Assembly (NCBI GenBank): GCA_043775015.1 | Contig: JAYVSV010000013.1 | Coordinates: forward strand, 1 to 64,000 | Length of the DNA: 64,000 nucleotides | Source: CANJXF01 sp043775015 | GTDB taxonomy: Bacteria; Verrucomicrobiota; Verrucomicrobiia; Limisphaerales; CANJXF01 | Reading direction: 5' to 3' | Shown here: piece by piece, positions 8,512 through 17,475 of the stretch | Layout: the number at the start of each line of letters is the position of its first letter | Numbering within the stretch: position 1 is the stretch's first letter | Program-made: the position numbers and the translations under genes | Notes under the pieces: model-generated | What the model was told of the DNA's origin: nothing | The model's database searches: none | The model's input: the letters and a program-made list of their open reading frames with translations, nothing else

Positions 8512-10074
8512 ATGACGAGAAAGATACTGTGGCCCGTTTTATATGTCTGTGTTCCGCTGGCCATCATTGTGGGATATTTGCTGGCGACTCCTGACGATTT
8601 CGTCTCATTTGGGATCATGGGTTTTGTGATGCTCGGGCTTAGTCTTCCTTTGTTGTTACGCTGGCATCATGAGATTCTGATTGTCAGTTGGAACGCCGCT
8701 CTTGTTTTATTCTTTTTACCGGGTCGGCCTTACCTCTGGATTTTGATGTCGTGCGTTACCCTGTTCATTGCGGTGTTAAGACAGGCGATGTTTAGGAACG
8801 TCCGCTCATATCAGGTTCCTGTCGTAACTCGGCCCTTGTTGGCTCTGGCGGGCGTTGTGTTGGCGACCGCTTTTTTAAGGGGTGGAATAGGACTGAAATC
8901 CCTGGGTGGATCCACGTTTGGTGGCAAGGGTTATTTCTATATTTTTGCCGCAGTGGTTGGCTACTTCGCTTTGGCCAGCGTCCGAATCCCACCGCCGCGA
9001 GCCAGGATTTATATTGTTTTGTTTTTCCTCTCGGGATTGACGGCCTTGGTGAGCAACTTGGCGTATGTGGCCGGCCCTGAATTCTATTTTTTATACAATT
9101 TTTTCCCTTCGGAATTAGCAGCGGACCAAGCGCTGGCTACGGAAGGATTTTCCACATCGGCTATTTTGCGAGTAGCAGGATTGACGTTTGGATGCCTGGC
9201 CGTTTTTACGGCATTAATCGCGCACGATGGGCTACGCCGGGTGTTGGATATTCGAAGACCATTAAAGCTCATTTTGCTGGCACTCACTGTTCTAGGCAGT
9301 CTCGTCGGTGGCTATCGGTCAATAGTGATCCTATTCGGACTTATCTTCGTTTTCATGTTTGTTCTGGAACGGCTCCATCGAACTCCGCTGTTCCCAAGAC
9401 TACTGATGGTTTGCTTGATTGGCGCAGTTATCGTTCTCCCATTTCTGCAAAAAATGCCATTATCCGTCCAACGCGCTTTAAGTTTTCTTCCGGTTAATGT
9501 TGATTCCGGTGCCAGACTGGATGCCGAGGCATCCACACAATGGCGCCTGGATATGTGGGAAATACTTTTGCCACAGGTCCCTCAATATTTTTGGAAAGGA
9601 AAGGGTTACACGATTGACCCGGGCCAGATGTACATGGCCGAGCAATTGGCGAATAGTGGCAATGGGAGCACGATTGATGTCGCCATTCTCTCGGGGAATT
9701 ACCATAGCGGGCCGTTTTCGGTTGTAATTCCCTTCGGTGTTTTTGGCTTGCTAACTTTTCTTTGGTTTTTGTGGGCAGGATGGCGGGTTCTTTACCATAA
9801 TTATCGATTTGGCGACCCGGAGTTAAAGCATTTTAATACATTTCTGCTGGCTTACTATTTGGCTAAAACGGTTTTCTTTTTTCTGATCGTTGGCCAACTC
9901 AATACCGATCTGTTTTTTTTCACAGGCTTGATCGGATTGAGCATTAGCCTGAATGGAGGTATGAAAAAGGCCGAGTCAGACGCATCTCCGAAAACACATA
10001 CCCCGATCAAAATAAACCACTCAGCAAGGGCCGTTGAATCTTTGCGTCCCGCATTGCATCAGAGCCATGTTTAA
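8512..10074 (+). CDS. O-antigen polymerase/ligase-like polytopic membrane protein
   Basis: 520 residues with about ten to twelve hydrophobic segments and a large loop around residues 325-400 (FLPVNVDSGARLDAEASTQW ... GKGYTIDPGQMY ... NYHSGPFSVVIPFG). The topology and the late periplasmic-type loop followed by NYRFGDPE resemble Wzy/WaaL-type proteins (O-antigen ligase superfamily), as expected inside a polysaccharide cluster. No residue motif distinguishes polymerase from ligase. Strongly similar to the next gene, indicating tandem duplication. ATG start at 8512; the gene overlaps the next start by 8 bp. Confidence 0.7.
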   Translation: MTRKILWPVLYVCVPLAIIVGYLLATPDDFVSFGIMGFVMLGLSLPLLLRWHHEILIVSWNAALVLFFLPGRPYLWILMSCVTLFIAVLRQAMFRNVRSYQVPVVTRPLLALAGVVLATAFLRGGIGLKSLGGSTFGGKGYFYIFAAVVGYFALASVRIPPPRARIYIVLFFLSGLTALVSNLAYVAGPEFYFLYNFFPSELAADQALATEGFSTSAILRVAGLTFGCLAVFTALIAHDGLRRVLDIRRPLKLILLALTVLGSLVGGYRSIVILFGLIFVFMFVLERLHRTPLFPRLLMVCLIGAVIVLPFLQKMPLSVQRALSFLPVNVDSGARLDAEASTQWRLDMWEILLPQVPQYFWKGKGYTIDPGQMYMAEQLANSGNGSTIDVAILSGNYHSGPFSVVIPFGVFGLLTFLWFLWAGWRVLYHNYRFGDPELKHFNTFLLAYYLAKTVFFFLIVGQLNTDLFFFTGLIGLSISLNGGMKKAESDASPKTHTPIKINHSARAVESLRPALHQSHV

Positions 10075-11632
10075 TCGCTCTATTACAATCCGCGCCCTGG
10101 TTATTTTGTGCATTTGTGTGCCTCTGGCCGTGATATTGGGCTACTTGTCGGCCGTGCCGCTTGGGTGGACGACGCTGATTGTCTTTGGGTTTATCGTCGC
10201 GATGTTTTTAACGCCATTTTTTCTGCGCTGGCATTATTTCATGTTGATTGCGAGCTGGAACATGAGTGCGGTAGTGTTTTTACTTCCTGGTCGGCCTCCT
10301 TTATGGCTCCCCATGGCCGCCATCAGTCTGTTGCTCTCTTTGTTGGCTTATACCTTGGACAAGAGAAAAGCATATTTATCTGCACCCTCTGTCGTGCGCC
10401 CACTTTTGTTTCTAGGCGCGGTTGTGTTAGTCACCGCACAGTTGCGCGGTGGGATTAAACTGGGGTCGCTTGGAGGAGATGCCGCCGGAGGGAAGCGTTA
10501 TATTTTATTATTGGGTGCAATCCTCGCCTACTTTGCTCTCACTTGGAATACCATTGCCAGAAAACAGGCCTACTCGTATGGGTCTGCTTTCTTCCTCGGA
10601 GGTGCAACGTCAGCTATTGGCAATCTTCTTCCATTCATAAATCCGGCTTTCTACATCATTTTTCTCATTTTTCCGGCTGAACAAAGCGGATTTGAGGCCA
10701 TAGGCGTGTTGCAGCAGGCAGCGGTAAACAGACTGGGCGGCCTGACTTTTGCAAGCACGGCCATTTTTTGCACCCTGTTGGCGCGCTATGGCATCGGCGG
10801 CGTATTCGATATTTCTTCTCCCCTGAAATTTCTTCCATGTCAGTTCAAAGGAGGGTTTGAAGTGAACAAGCCGTGGCGTTTAATTTTGTTTTTTTTCACT
10901 TTGGGGTTAAGTCTCGTGGGCGGTTTTCGTTCGGCTCTTATCGTCTTTGCCTTGATTTTCTGCGTCCAATTTTATTATGAAAAACTTTTTCAAACGCGTC
11001 TTTTTCCCGCGTTCATTTTTGCTGGAATTGTTCTCGCGGCCGCCATTCTTCCAATGGCTGATAAACTCCCGTTGGCGATGCAGCGTGCGATTAGTTTTCT
11101 CCCGGTTGAGATAGATCCAGTCGCGCAGTCGAGTGCTGATGCATCGACAGAGTGGCGCGTGACCATGTGGAAATTGGTCTTGCCGCAGGTGCCACAATAT
11201 CTTTTTCTGGGAAAGGGTTACGCACTCAATTCTCATGAGATGGAAATACTCGCTGATCAAATAGCGCGAGGTCAGGGTGACACTATGGATATGGCGTGGA
11301 TGGCGGGCGATTATCACAACGGGCCACTCTCGGTCATTATGCCTCTCGGAATCTGGGGGGTGATCGGCTTTATTTGGTTTCTCGTCGCCGCCATCAGGGC
11401 GCTCTCTCAGAATTACAGGTTTGGCGATCCTGCGCTGTTAAATCTCAATCGATTTCTTCTGGTATTTTTTATTGCGCGCACCGTCCATTTTTTCTTTTTC
11501 TTCGGTTCCCTCTACTCCGATTTGGTTTTGTTTACTGGAATCATCGGCTTGAGCGTCAGCTTGAACGGAGGCGTCTTGGAAAGAAAATACAAGCCTGCTG
11601 AGATTGCTGAACCCGAACCGACAACGGTCTAA
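10067..11632 (+). CDS. O-antigen polymerase/ligase-like membrane protein, tandem paralogue
   Basis: 521 residues from MFNRSITIRA (ATG 10067), overlapping the upstream gene by 8 bp. Blocks shared with the upstream paralogue: LRGGIKLGSLGGDAAGGK, the FLPVEIDP loop, ASTEWRVTMWKLVLPQVPQY, LGKGYALN, DYHNGPLSVIMPLG, NYRFGDPALLNLNRFLL and GLSVSLNGG near the C-terminus. It carries a short extra segment around residues 265-275 (PLKFLPCQFKGGFEVNKPW). The pair may handle two glycans (polymerase plus ligase) or be a recent duplication; sequence alone cannot decide. Confidence 0.7.
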   Translation: MFNRSITIRALVILCICVPLAVILGYLSAVPLGWTTLIVFGFIVAMFLTPFFLRWHYFMLIASWNMSAVVFLLPGRPPLWLPMAAISLLLSLLAYTLDKRKAYLSAPSVVRPLLFLGAVVLVTAQLRGGIKLGSLGGDAAGGKRYILLLGAILAYFALTWNTIARKQAYSYGSAFFLGGATSAIGNLLPFINPAFYIIFLIFPAEQSGFEAIGVLQQAAVNRLGGLTFASTAIFCTLLARYGIGGVFDISSPLKFLPCQFKGGFEVNKPWRLILFFFTLGLSLVGGFRSALIVFALIFCVQFYYEKLFQTRLFPAFIFAGIVLAAAILPMADKLPLAMQRAISFLPVEIDPVAQSSADASTEWRVTMWKLVLPQVPQYLFLGKGYALNSHEMEILADQIARGQGDTMDMAWMAGDYHNGPLSVIMPLGIWGVIGFIWFLVAAIRALSQNYRFGDPALLNLNRFLLVFFIARTVHFFFFFGSLYSDLVLFTGIIGLSVSLNGGVLERKYKPAEIAEPEPTTV

Positions 11633-11639
11633 AAAGCCG

Positions 11640-12473
11640 ATGCGCTTTTCCATTGTCACCCCCAGTTTTCGAAGTTCGAAATGGCTGAAACTCTGCATCT
11701 CCTCCGTCGCAGATCAAGGCGTTGAGCTGGAACACACCGTGCAGGACGCCGGTTCCGATGATGGCACACTTGATTGGCTGCTGCTTGAGAAACGCGTCAA
11801 CGTTTGCGTCGAAAAAGATCAAGGCATGTACGACGCCGTCAATCGTGGCTTAAAGAAAAGCTCGGGTGAGATTTGTGCGTATCTAAATTGTGACGAGCAA
11901 TATCTCCCCGGCGCTTTGGCTTCAGTTGAAGAATTTTTCGAGCGAAATCCCGACATCGAAATTGTTTTCGGCAATGCCATCGTGGTTGATTCCCAAGGTG
12001 AATTTCTTTGCCATCGTAAATCTCTCTTGCCGTTAAAACCGCACACAAAAATTTCGAGTAATTTAGCCATCCTCACCTGTGGAACTTTTTTCCGTCGCTC
12101 TGTTTTCGAAAAACGCGGCCTTTGGTTTAATCCAAAAATGAGGGCCTTAGGAGATGCCGACTGGTTGATCCGCTGTCTGGAGCAAAACGTCCCGATGGGA
12201 TTGCTCGACACGTTCACCTCGGTTTTTACGAACACAGGAAAAAATCTGAGCCTCAACGCGGATGCCCAACGGGAGAATGCAAATCTTCTCTCCGCCGCGT
12301 CTCCGTGGCTTCGAGCGTCCCGCCCTCTGATCATTGCTCATCATCGACTGCGCAAGTGGATGAAAGGGGGTTATTGCCAAAAGCCGTTTGACTACTCCAT
12401 TTATACTGCCGGCAGCCTGGGAAAAAGAGTTTCGTTCCATGTTGCCCGCCCGGTGGCTCGATGGGTTCGTTAA
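11640..12473 (+). CDS. Glycosyltransferase family 2 (GT-A fold)
   Basis: 277 residues from MRFSIVTPSF (ATG 11640, 7 bp after the preceding stop). GT2 features: FSIVTPSFRSSKWLKLCISS at the N-terminus, VQDAGSDDGTLDWL (nucleotide-binding DAGSxDGT), KDQGMYDAVNRGLKKSSGEICAYLNCDEQYL (the DXD-equivalent NCDE), then ALGDADWLIRCLEQ. The pattern with GMYDAxNxG is typical of GT2 enzymes in capsule and O-antigen loci. Ends 5 bp before the convergent dnaE gene. Confidence 0.9.
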   Translation: MRFSIVTPSFRSSKWLKLCISSVADQGVELEHTVQDAGSDDGTLDWLLLEKRVNVCVEKDQGMYDAVNRGLKKSSGEICAYLNCDEQYLPGALASVEEFFERNPDIEIVFGNAIVVDSQGEFLCHRKSLLPLKPHTKISSNLAILTCGTFFRRSVFEKRGLWFNPKMRALGDADWLIRCLEQNVPMGLLDTFTSVFTNTGKNLSLNADAQRENANLLSAASPWLRASRPLIIAHHRLRKWMKGGYCQKPFDYSIYTAGSLGKRVSFHVARPVARWVR

Positions 12474-12478
12474 TCCCG

Positions 12479-15400
12479 TCACTCGTCGCCGCTGCCGCTG
12501 TTTCCATTGGATTTCGTTTCCCAACGACGCGGCGTCCGCTCCGGCAGAGAGGTATCCACCTTTGCATAATACGTTTCCTCCCCGAACTGTTCGTCCACAC
12601 AACGTTGCAATTCTCCCGAGGGCGCGACCGAAAAATTTTCGTGCGTTTCAATAAAAACCAATTCGCCGCCTGCTCGTCGCAAGCAAAGAAACAGCGGGCA
12701 CTTGCCCAAGTTTGCGCTGGCCACGGCCCGAATCGATTCCAAGCCCTCCTCCGTCAAATGTGCCGCGTTTAAACGCAAGTGAACCTGTTTCGTATATTTC
12801 TTCGGCGCATCTTCCAGTGGCATCAGTTCTTGCGGAAAAATTTTTGGTTTATCATCGCCGGTATTTACTTCCCCAACGATCAGCACCGCTTTGTTCGGGA
12901 CGAGAAAACTGCGGAACTTGTCATAATTCTCGTTCATGAAAAGCACCTGCACCGAGCCTTGCAAATCTTCCAGCGTCACCATCGCGTAAGGTTTGCCGCT
13001 CTTTTTGGAAACGCTTTGCTGCACCGCGCCGATCAATCCGCCGATCCGCGTCACCGTGCGACTCGGCAACGCAGCCAGATCGCTCGTCTTGTGCAGCGCA
13101 AATTTTTCCAGCAACGGCGCGAACGGCGTGAGCGGATGGCCCGTGACGTAAAAGCCCAGCAATTCCTTTTCGTGCGCGAGCAATTCGTGTTGCGGCCATT
13201 CCGGCAATTGTTTTTCCGGCTCAACTTTTTTCTCCGCGCGCTCTTCCAACATGCCAAACATCGTCTCCTGCTTTTTCTGACGGTCGGAAACAATTCCAAA
13301 GGCGCGCGCCATCGCTCGATCAATGCGAGCAAACATCGTCGCGCGGGTTTCGCCAAAACAATCGCACGCACCGGATTTGATCAGCGCTTCCAAAACTTTT
13401 CGCGTGACGGCGCGGCTGTCGATTCGTTCGCAAAATTCTTCGAGCGACTTGATTTTTCCGCCTTGTTTGCGCGCTGCCAAAATACTTTCCACCGCGCCCT
13501 CGCCAACGCCTTTGACTGCGGCGAGTCCGAAACGAATCACCGTTCCCTCGCGTGCCGGCGCAAAGGCGACATGACTTTCGTTCACATCTGGCGCAAGAAC
13601 TTCCACACCAAACGCGCGCGCCTCCTCAATGAGCACACTGAGTTTTTCAGTGTTGTTCATGTCGTTGGTCATGTTCGCGCTGAGAAATTCGACGGGGTAA
13701 TTCGCCTTCAGATAAGCCGTTTGATACGCGACAATCGCGTAAGCTGCTGCGTGGGATTTGTTAAAACCGTAACCCGCAAATTTTTCCAGCAAATCGAAAA
13801 TCTCATTCGCTTTCGGCGCGGGAATTTTGTTCACCGTAGCGCAACCTTTCACAAACGTCTCGCGCTGTTGCTGCATTTCCTCGACCTTTTTTTTCCCCAT
13901 CGCGCGTCGCAGCAAATCCGCGCGACCGAGCGTGTAGCCAGCGAGAACCTGCGTCGCTTGCATGACTTGCTCCTGATAAATCAAAACGCCGTACGTCTCC
14001 TTGGAAATCGGTTCGAGCAACGGATGCGGATATTCAATTTTCACCTCGCCGTGACGACGCTTGATAAAATCGGGAATCAGATCCATCGGGCCGGGACGAT
14101 AAAGCGCCACGAGCGCGGTGATATGTTCAATGGAACTGATTTGAAATTTTCGGCAAAGATCACGCATCCCACCCGATTCCAATTGGAAAATCCCAATCGT
14201 GTTTGCCTTGTTCAACAGGTCGTAAGTTTTCGCATCATCGAGCGGCAGATTATCAATCGGAACTTCAATGCCTTTGGTTTGCTTGATGAGTTCGCAGGTG
14301 TTGCGAATGACCGTCAGCGTTTTCAATCCGAGAAAATCCATCTTCAGCAAACCTAAATCGCCGACGGGATCCATCGCGTATTGCGTGACGATGACTCCAT
14401 CTTCGTCCTGCTTGAGCGGGACCAGATTCATCAGCGGTTGATCGCCAATGACAACTCCGGCGGCGTGAACCGAGGCATTGCGCGTGATGTCTTCAAGAAT
14501 AAAGGCGGTGTCGATCAGTTCGCGCGTGGTTTCTTCCGTATCGTAAGCCGCTTTGAGTTCCGGATTTTGCTTCAGAGCTTTCGCCAGATCCATTTTCAAT
14601 TCCGCCGGAATCATTTTCGCCAGGCGATCCCCTTCGCCGTAGCTCAAACCCATGACGCGACCGACATCGCGCACGACCGATTTCGCTCCCATCGTGCCGA
14701 ACGTGATGATTTGCGCAACGGAATCGCGCCCGTATTTTTCACGAACATACTCGATGATTTCGGCGCGCCGGTCGTCGGCGAAATCAATGTCGATGTCAGG
14801 CGGATTGACGCGCTCTGGATTGAGAAATCGTTCGAAGAGCAGTCCATAACGAATCGGATCGACGTTCGCGATTTCCAGAAGATAAGTGACGATGGAACCG
14901 GCGGCAGAACCGCGCGCCACGCAACTCACGCCTTTGCTGCGTCCGTATTGCGTGAAATCCGCGACGATTAAAAAATAATCAATGAACCCGGTTTTCTCGA
15001 TGACTTTGAGCTCGAGCTGCAAACGATCCATCACCATTTTGATGGCGGCTGCAATTTCCGGTTGCTCATGTAGTGGCACGGGCGTCCCGCCCGTGCGTTT
15101 ATTGTTTGCATCGCCGGGACCGGTCGCCTGTGCCGCTGCCATCCCACCACCGAACCGGTAATCGCCTTCGTTCAATTTCGCCTTGGATGGATTTTCTTCG
15201 ATGTAACGGCTGATCTTTTCCAGATATTTCTCGTCGCGAACAATGTGGTCGAACGATTCGGCCTGCCAAAATTCACCGGAGCGTCCGAGGATTTTGTTCG
15301 CTTCTTTCGCTGTGAAAGATTTCCAACTCTGTAAAATATCTGCCAGTTTGTGTTCCGTCGCCGGCTTCACCAGAACGTGGACATGGTTCGGCATGATGAC

Positions 15401-16852
15401 GTAGCTGCCGAGCAGATAACGTTCGCCATCGAAATGTTGGAGAGCCTTTTCAATGGTTTCTGACACGGAGGGATGGCGAAGCTGACAAGCGCCCAGACCT
15501 TCATCCAGAGAACGTTCGAGTTTCTCACGATATTCTGCTTCGATCGATTCAGAACGTTCGTGCTTTTCCAAGTCAGCGAGATCCATCTGAGACACTTGCG
15601 CTATCGCTGCGTTCTTTTCCGTGAGCCAACGTTCAAAAACTTGTTTAGGCAGCGAATCCGCCAGTCGAAACGTGACAAAATAGGTTGCGCCCTCTTGTTG
15701 CCAATGCGGCAGAGAACGAGTGTAAATGCTGGCCGGTTGGGATTTGTCGAATGGCGTGAATGGCGTTAGTGGCACGGGCGTCCCGCCCGTGCGTTTATTG
15801 TTTTCATCGCACGGGCGGGACGCCCATGCCACTAAAGTTGGCAGTCGCGTCGGGTCATCAATTCCCTCGATGACAAATTCATCCCCCTCGGCACGGGCGT
15901 GAATCGTGTAACGCCGATGCAAACCGTCCGCCAAAAGTTTTCGCAGCAAACCTTCGCGCGTGAAATGTTCGGGCGGATGAAAAACGGGGTAATGCAACTG
16001 CCCGAACTTGATTTCCAAATTGCATTTCTCAGCGACTTCCAAAGTGTTTTTGACCGCTTCAGGCGTTTCGTTGAACAGCGCTTGCATCTCCTCAGCCGAG
16101 CGCAGGAAAAATTGCTCCGGCTGATACTTCATCCGCTTCGTGTCGCTCAGATGCGTTTGCGTGCCGATGCAAATTAAACAGTCGTGCGCGTGCGAATCGC
16201 CTTTGTTGATGTAATGAACGTCATTTGTGCAAACCGTTTTCAGCCCGAACTCTTTCGCCCACGGAATTAAATACCGGTTCACTTTCGTTTGCTCGGCGAT
16301 GCCGTGATTTTGCAATTCGAGATAAAAATTTTCCGCGCCCAAAGTTTGTTTGAACCAATCCATTGCTTCCCGCGCCTTGGGTAACTGATCCTTTGTGATG
16401 AGTTCGGGAATTTCGCTGGCGAGACAGCCGGAGAGCGCGATCAAACCCTCCTTGTGCGCCGACAGAATTTCTTTGTCGATGCGCGGCTTGTAATAGTAAC
16501 CCTCGAGATGCGCCGCTGTCGCGAGCTTCACCAAATTTTTGTAGCCGGTTTCGTCTTTTGCCAGCAGCACAAGATGATTGTAAATATCGCGACTGCCGCC
16601 ACCGCTTGTTTTTTTTTCCAAGCGGCTTCCCGGAGCAACATAAACTTCGCAACCGATGATGGGCTTAATTCCTTTGTCCAAAGCCGCCTTGTAAAAATCG
16701 ATTGCGCCATAAAGCACGCCGTGGTCAGTGATACTGAGCGAGGAAAACTTCAGGTCGTGCGCCTTCTCCATCAATTTGTCCAAGCGGCAGGCGCCATCGA
16801 GCAGGGAAAACTCGGTGTGCAAATGGAGATGAACAAAATCGGCGTGCGCCAT
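12479..16852 (-). CDS. dnaE: DNA polymerase III alpha subunit carrying an in-frame RAYT transposase insertion
   Basis: 1457 residues, about 255 longer than expected. PHP domain at the N-terminus (HLHLHTEFSLLDGACRL, SITDHGVLYGAIDFYK); palm with ARGSAAGSIVTYLLE and the catalytic aspartates in PPDIDIDFADD (D686, D688); fingers with YRPGPMDLIPDFIKRR and GYGFNKSHAAAYAIVAYQTAYLK; C-terminal OB fold (TRIGGLIGAVQQSV, MVTLEDLQGSVQVLF). Residues about 340-594, between the PHP domain and the palm, do not belong to the polymerase: they encode a complete REP-associated tyrosine transposase framed by REP-derived peptides. Removing them gives ...LPT-HEQPE..., a normal 1202-residue DnaE. The frame stays open throughout, so the polymerase may be made as a giant fusion. 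If this is the only dnaE, it must remain functional. Confidence 0.95.
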   Translation of the reverse strand: MAHADFVHLHLHTEFSLLDGACRLDKLMEKAHDLKFSSLSITDHGVLYGAIDFYKAALDKGIKPIIGCEVYVAPGSRLEKKTSGGGSRDIYNHLVLLAKDETGYKNLVKLATAAHLEGYYYKPRIDKEILSAHKEGLIALSGCLASEIPELITKDQLPKAREAMDWFKQTLGAENFYLELQNHGIAEQTKVNRYLIPWAKEFGLKTVCTNDVHYINKGDSHAHDCLICIGTQTHLSDTKRMKYQPEQFFLRSAEEMQALFNETPEAVKNTLEVAEKCNLEIKFGQLHYPVFHPPEHFTREGLLRKLLADGLHRRYTIHARAEGDEFVIEGIDDPTRLPTLVAWASRPCDENNKRTGGTPVPLTPFTPFDKSQPASIYTRSLPHWQQEGATYFVTFRLADSLPKQVFERWLTEKNAAIAQVSQMDLADLEKHERSESIEAEYREKLERSLDEGLGACQLRHPSVSETIEKALQHFDGERYLLGSYVIMPNHVHVLVKPATEHKLADILQSWKSFTAKEANKILGRSGEFWQAESFDHIVRDEKYLEKISRYIEENPSKAKLNEGDYRFGGGMAAAQATGPGDANNKRTGGTPVPLHEQPEIAAAIKMVMDRLQLELKVIEKTGFIDYFLIVADFTQYGRSKGVSCVARGSAAGSIVTYLLEIANVDPIRYGLLFERFLNPERVNPPDIDIDFADDRRAEIIEYVREKYGRDSVAQIITFGTMGAKSVVRDVGRVMGLSYGEGDRLAKMIPAELKMDLAKALKQNPELKAAYDTEETTRELIDTAFILEDITRNASVHAAGVVIGDQPLMNLVPLKQDEDGVIVTQYAMDPVGDLGLLKMDFLGLKTLTVIRNTCELIKQTKGIEVPIDNLPLDDAKTYDLLNKANTIGIFQLESGGMRDLCRKFQISSIEHITALVALYRPGPMDLIPDFIKRRHGEVKIEYPHPLLEPISKETYGVLIYQEQVMQATQVLAGYTLGRADLLRRAMGKKKVEEMQQQRETFVKGCATVNKIPAPKANEIFDLLEKFAGYGFNKSHAAAYAIVAYQTAYLKANYPVEFLSANMTNDMNNTEKLSVLIEEARAFGVEVLAPDVNESHVAFAPAREGTVIRFGLAAVKGVGEGAVESILAARKQGGKIKSLEEFCERIDSRAVTRKVLEALIKSGACDCFGETRATMFARIDRAMARAFGIVSDRQKKQETMFGMLEERAEKKVEPEKQLPEWPQHELLAHEKELLGFYVTGHPLTPFAPLLEKFALHKTSDLAALPSRTVTRIGGLIGAVQQSVSKKSGKPYAMVTLEDLQGSVQVLFMNENYDKFRSFLVPNKAVLIVGEVNTGDDKPKIFPQELMPLEDAPKKYTKQVHLRLNAAHLTEEGLESIRAVASANLGKCPLFLCLRRAGGELVFIETHENFSVAPSGELQRCVDEQFGEETYYAKVDTSLPERTPRRWETKSNGNSGSGDE
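15071..15113. repeat. REP unit, transposase 3' side
   Basis: TAGTGGCACGGGCGTCCCGC continues as a short GC-rich hairpin and then the tail GTTTATTGTTTGCATCG. It matches 15767-15809 at 42 of 43 positions, so the transposase is bracketed by direct repeats. Translated on the dnaE strand it gives the peptide DANNKRTGGTPVPL. Confidence 0.9.
15767..15834. repeat. REP doublet, transposase 5' side
   Basis: Two head-to-head REP units: TAGTGGCACGGGCGTCCCG at 15767 and its inverse (CGGGACGCCCATGCCACTA) ending at 15834, with a short spacer GTTTATTGTTTTCAT. This is the BIME-like architecture recognised by RAYT enzymes. The doublet is translated in DnaE as VAWASRPCDENNKRTGGTP, without a stop codon in the dnaE frame. 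Confidence 0.9.
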
Positions 16853-16915
16853 GCCCGAAATTTAATGCGCGGCGCAAATGTTCCGCAAGCGAAAGCGCGG
16901 AGATTATTTGCTGAG

Positions 16916-17464
16916 TTACTTGGAAATCGTCGGCTGCGCTTGAGCGGAATTTGTGCGCTGCTTTTGTCGCAATTCGCTTAACGAGGGCAGCGACAAAAAC
17001 TCCACTGCATCCAGCAACTCGACTTTTTCTCTGGCGTCAGTGGTGGTGGCGGCGAGATCTTTCAAAATGGGAATCGCATCGCGGTTGGCGAACTGCTTGA
17101 TCGCGTCGCGTGCTGCCTTGCGAACCTCTGCGCTCGAATTACTCAACTCCGTGACAATGGCCTGAAATGCCTGAGGGTCGTTGTGGGTTCCGAGGTTTTC
17201 CAGCTCGGTAATTCTCTCTTCAGCAGGAGCGGTTTTAATTGCTTGAGTTGGAGCAGGGGCGTTTTTCGGATCATGGTTTTGTTTTGAGATCGCGACCAGC
17301 GGTTTCGAATTGGAATTCGAAGGCGGAACGCTTGAAAGATTTTGTGGAACAAATTCATTGGCTGTCCGTGGCGTGGTTTGGCTGTCTTTACGCGAATTGA
17401 GCAGGGCCAGAGAAATGAATACCAACCCCACCAGCCCGACTGCGAAAATAGATTTAGCCGTCAC
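16916..17464 (-). CDS. Membrane-anchored HEAT-repeat-like protein
   Basis: 182 residues. One N-terminal hydrophobic helix (SIFAVGLVGLVFISLALL) acting as a signal anchor, then a low-complexity Ser/Pro/Gln-rich linker (about residues 30-75), then two HEAT-like helical pairs (ERITELENLGTHNDPQAFQAI and SSAEVRKAARDAIKQFANRDAIPIL). The tail is polar. GTG start at 17464. No enzymatic signature; probably a periplasm-facing scaffold or interaction protein. Lies 11 bp downstream of the exported protein gene on the same strand, so probably the same transcript. Confidence 0.6.
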   Translation of the reverse strand: MTAKSIFAVGLVGLVFISLALLNSRKDSQTTPRTANEFVPQNLSSVPPSNSNSKPLVAISKQNHDPKNAPAPTQAIKTAPAEERITELENLGTHNDPQAFQAIVTELSNSSAEVRKAARDAIKQFANRDAIPILKDLAATTTDAREKVELLDAVEFLSLPSLSELRQKQRTNSAQAQPTISK

Positions 17465-17475
17465 AATGGATCGAC

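Larger units (their letters stand above)
15071..15835 (-). mobile_element. RAYT (TnpA_REP, Y1/HUH transposase) inserted in frame in dnaE
   Basis: A REP-associated tyrosine transposase in the same strand and frame as dnaE. Recognised by the N-terminal signature SLPHWQQEGATYFVTFRLADSLP-like block (fused-protein residues 380-402), the HUH motif in MPNHVHVLVKP (His490, His492) and the catalytic tyrosine in SRYIEENPSKAKL (Tyr550), the usual Y-x-x-x-NP-x-K-A motif. All catalytic residues are intact. It is bounded by REP units on both sides; with one extra T the insert is exactly 765 bp (255 codons). It has no ATG near its beginning; a GTG within the flanking REP (translated V in GTPVPL) could serve as its own start, otherwise it is only translated as part of DnaE. 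Confidence 0.92.

Noticed and set aside
12779..14356. 525-residue plus-strand open frame
   Set aside because: Antisense shadow of dnaE; Arg/Phe-rich with no domain, while the minus strand has all polymerase motifs.
15071..15835. Intein in dnaE
   Set aside because: The insert does not begin with Cys or Ser, lacks a C-terminal HN and following nucleophile, and has no Hint blocks; its domain is a Y1 transposase.
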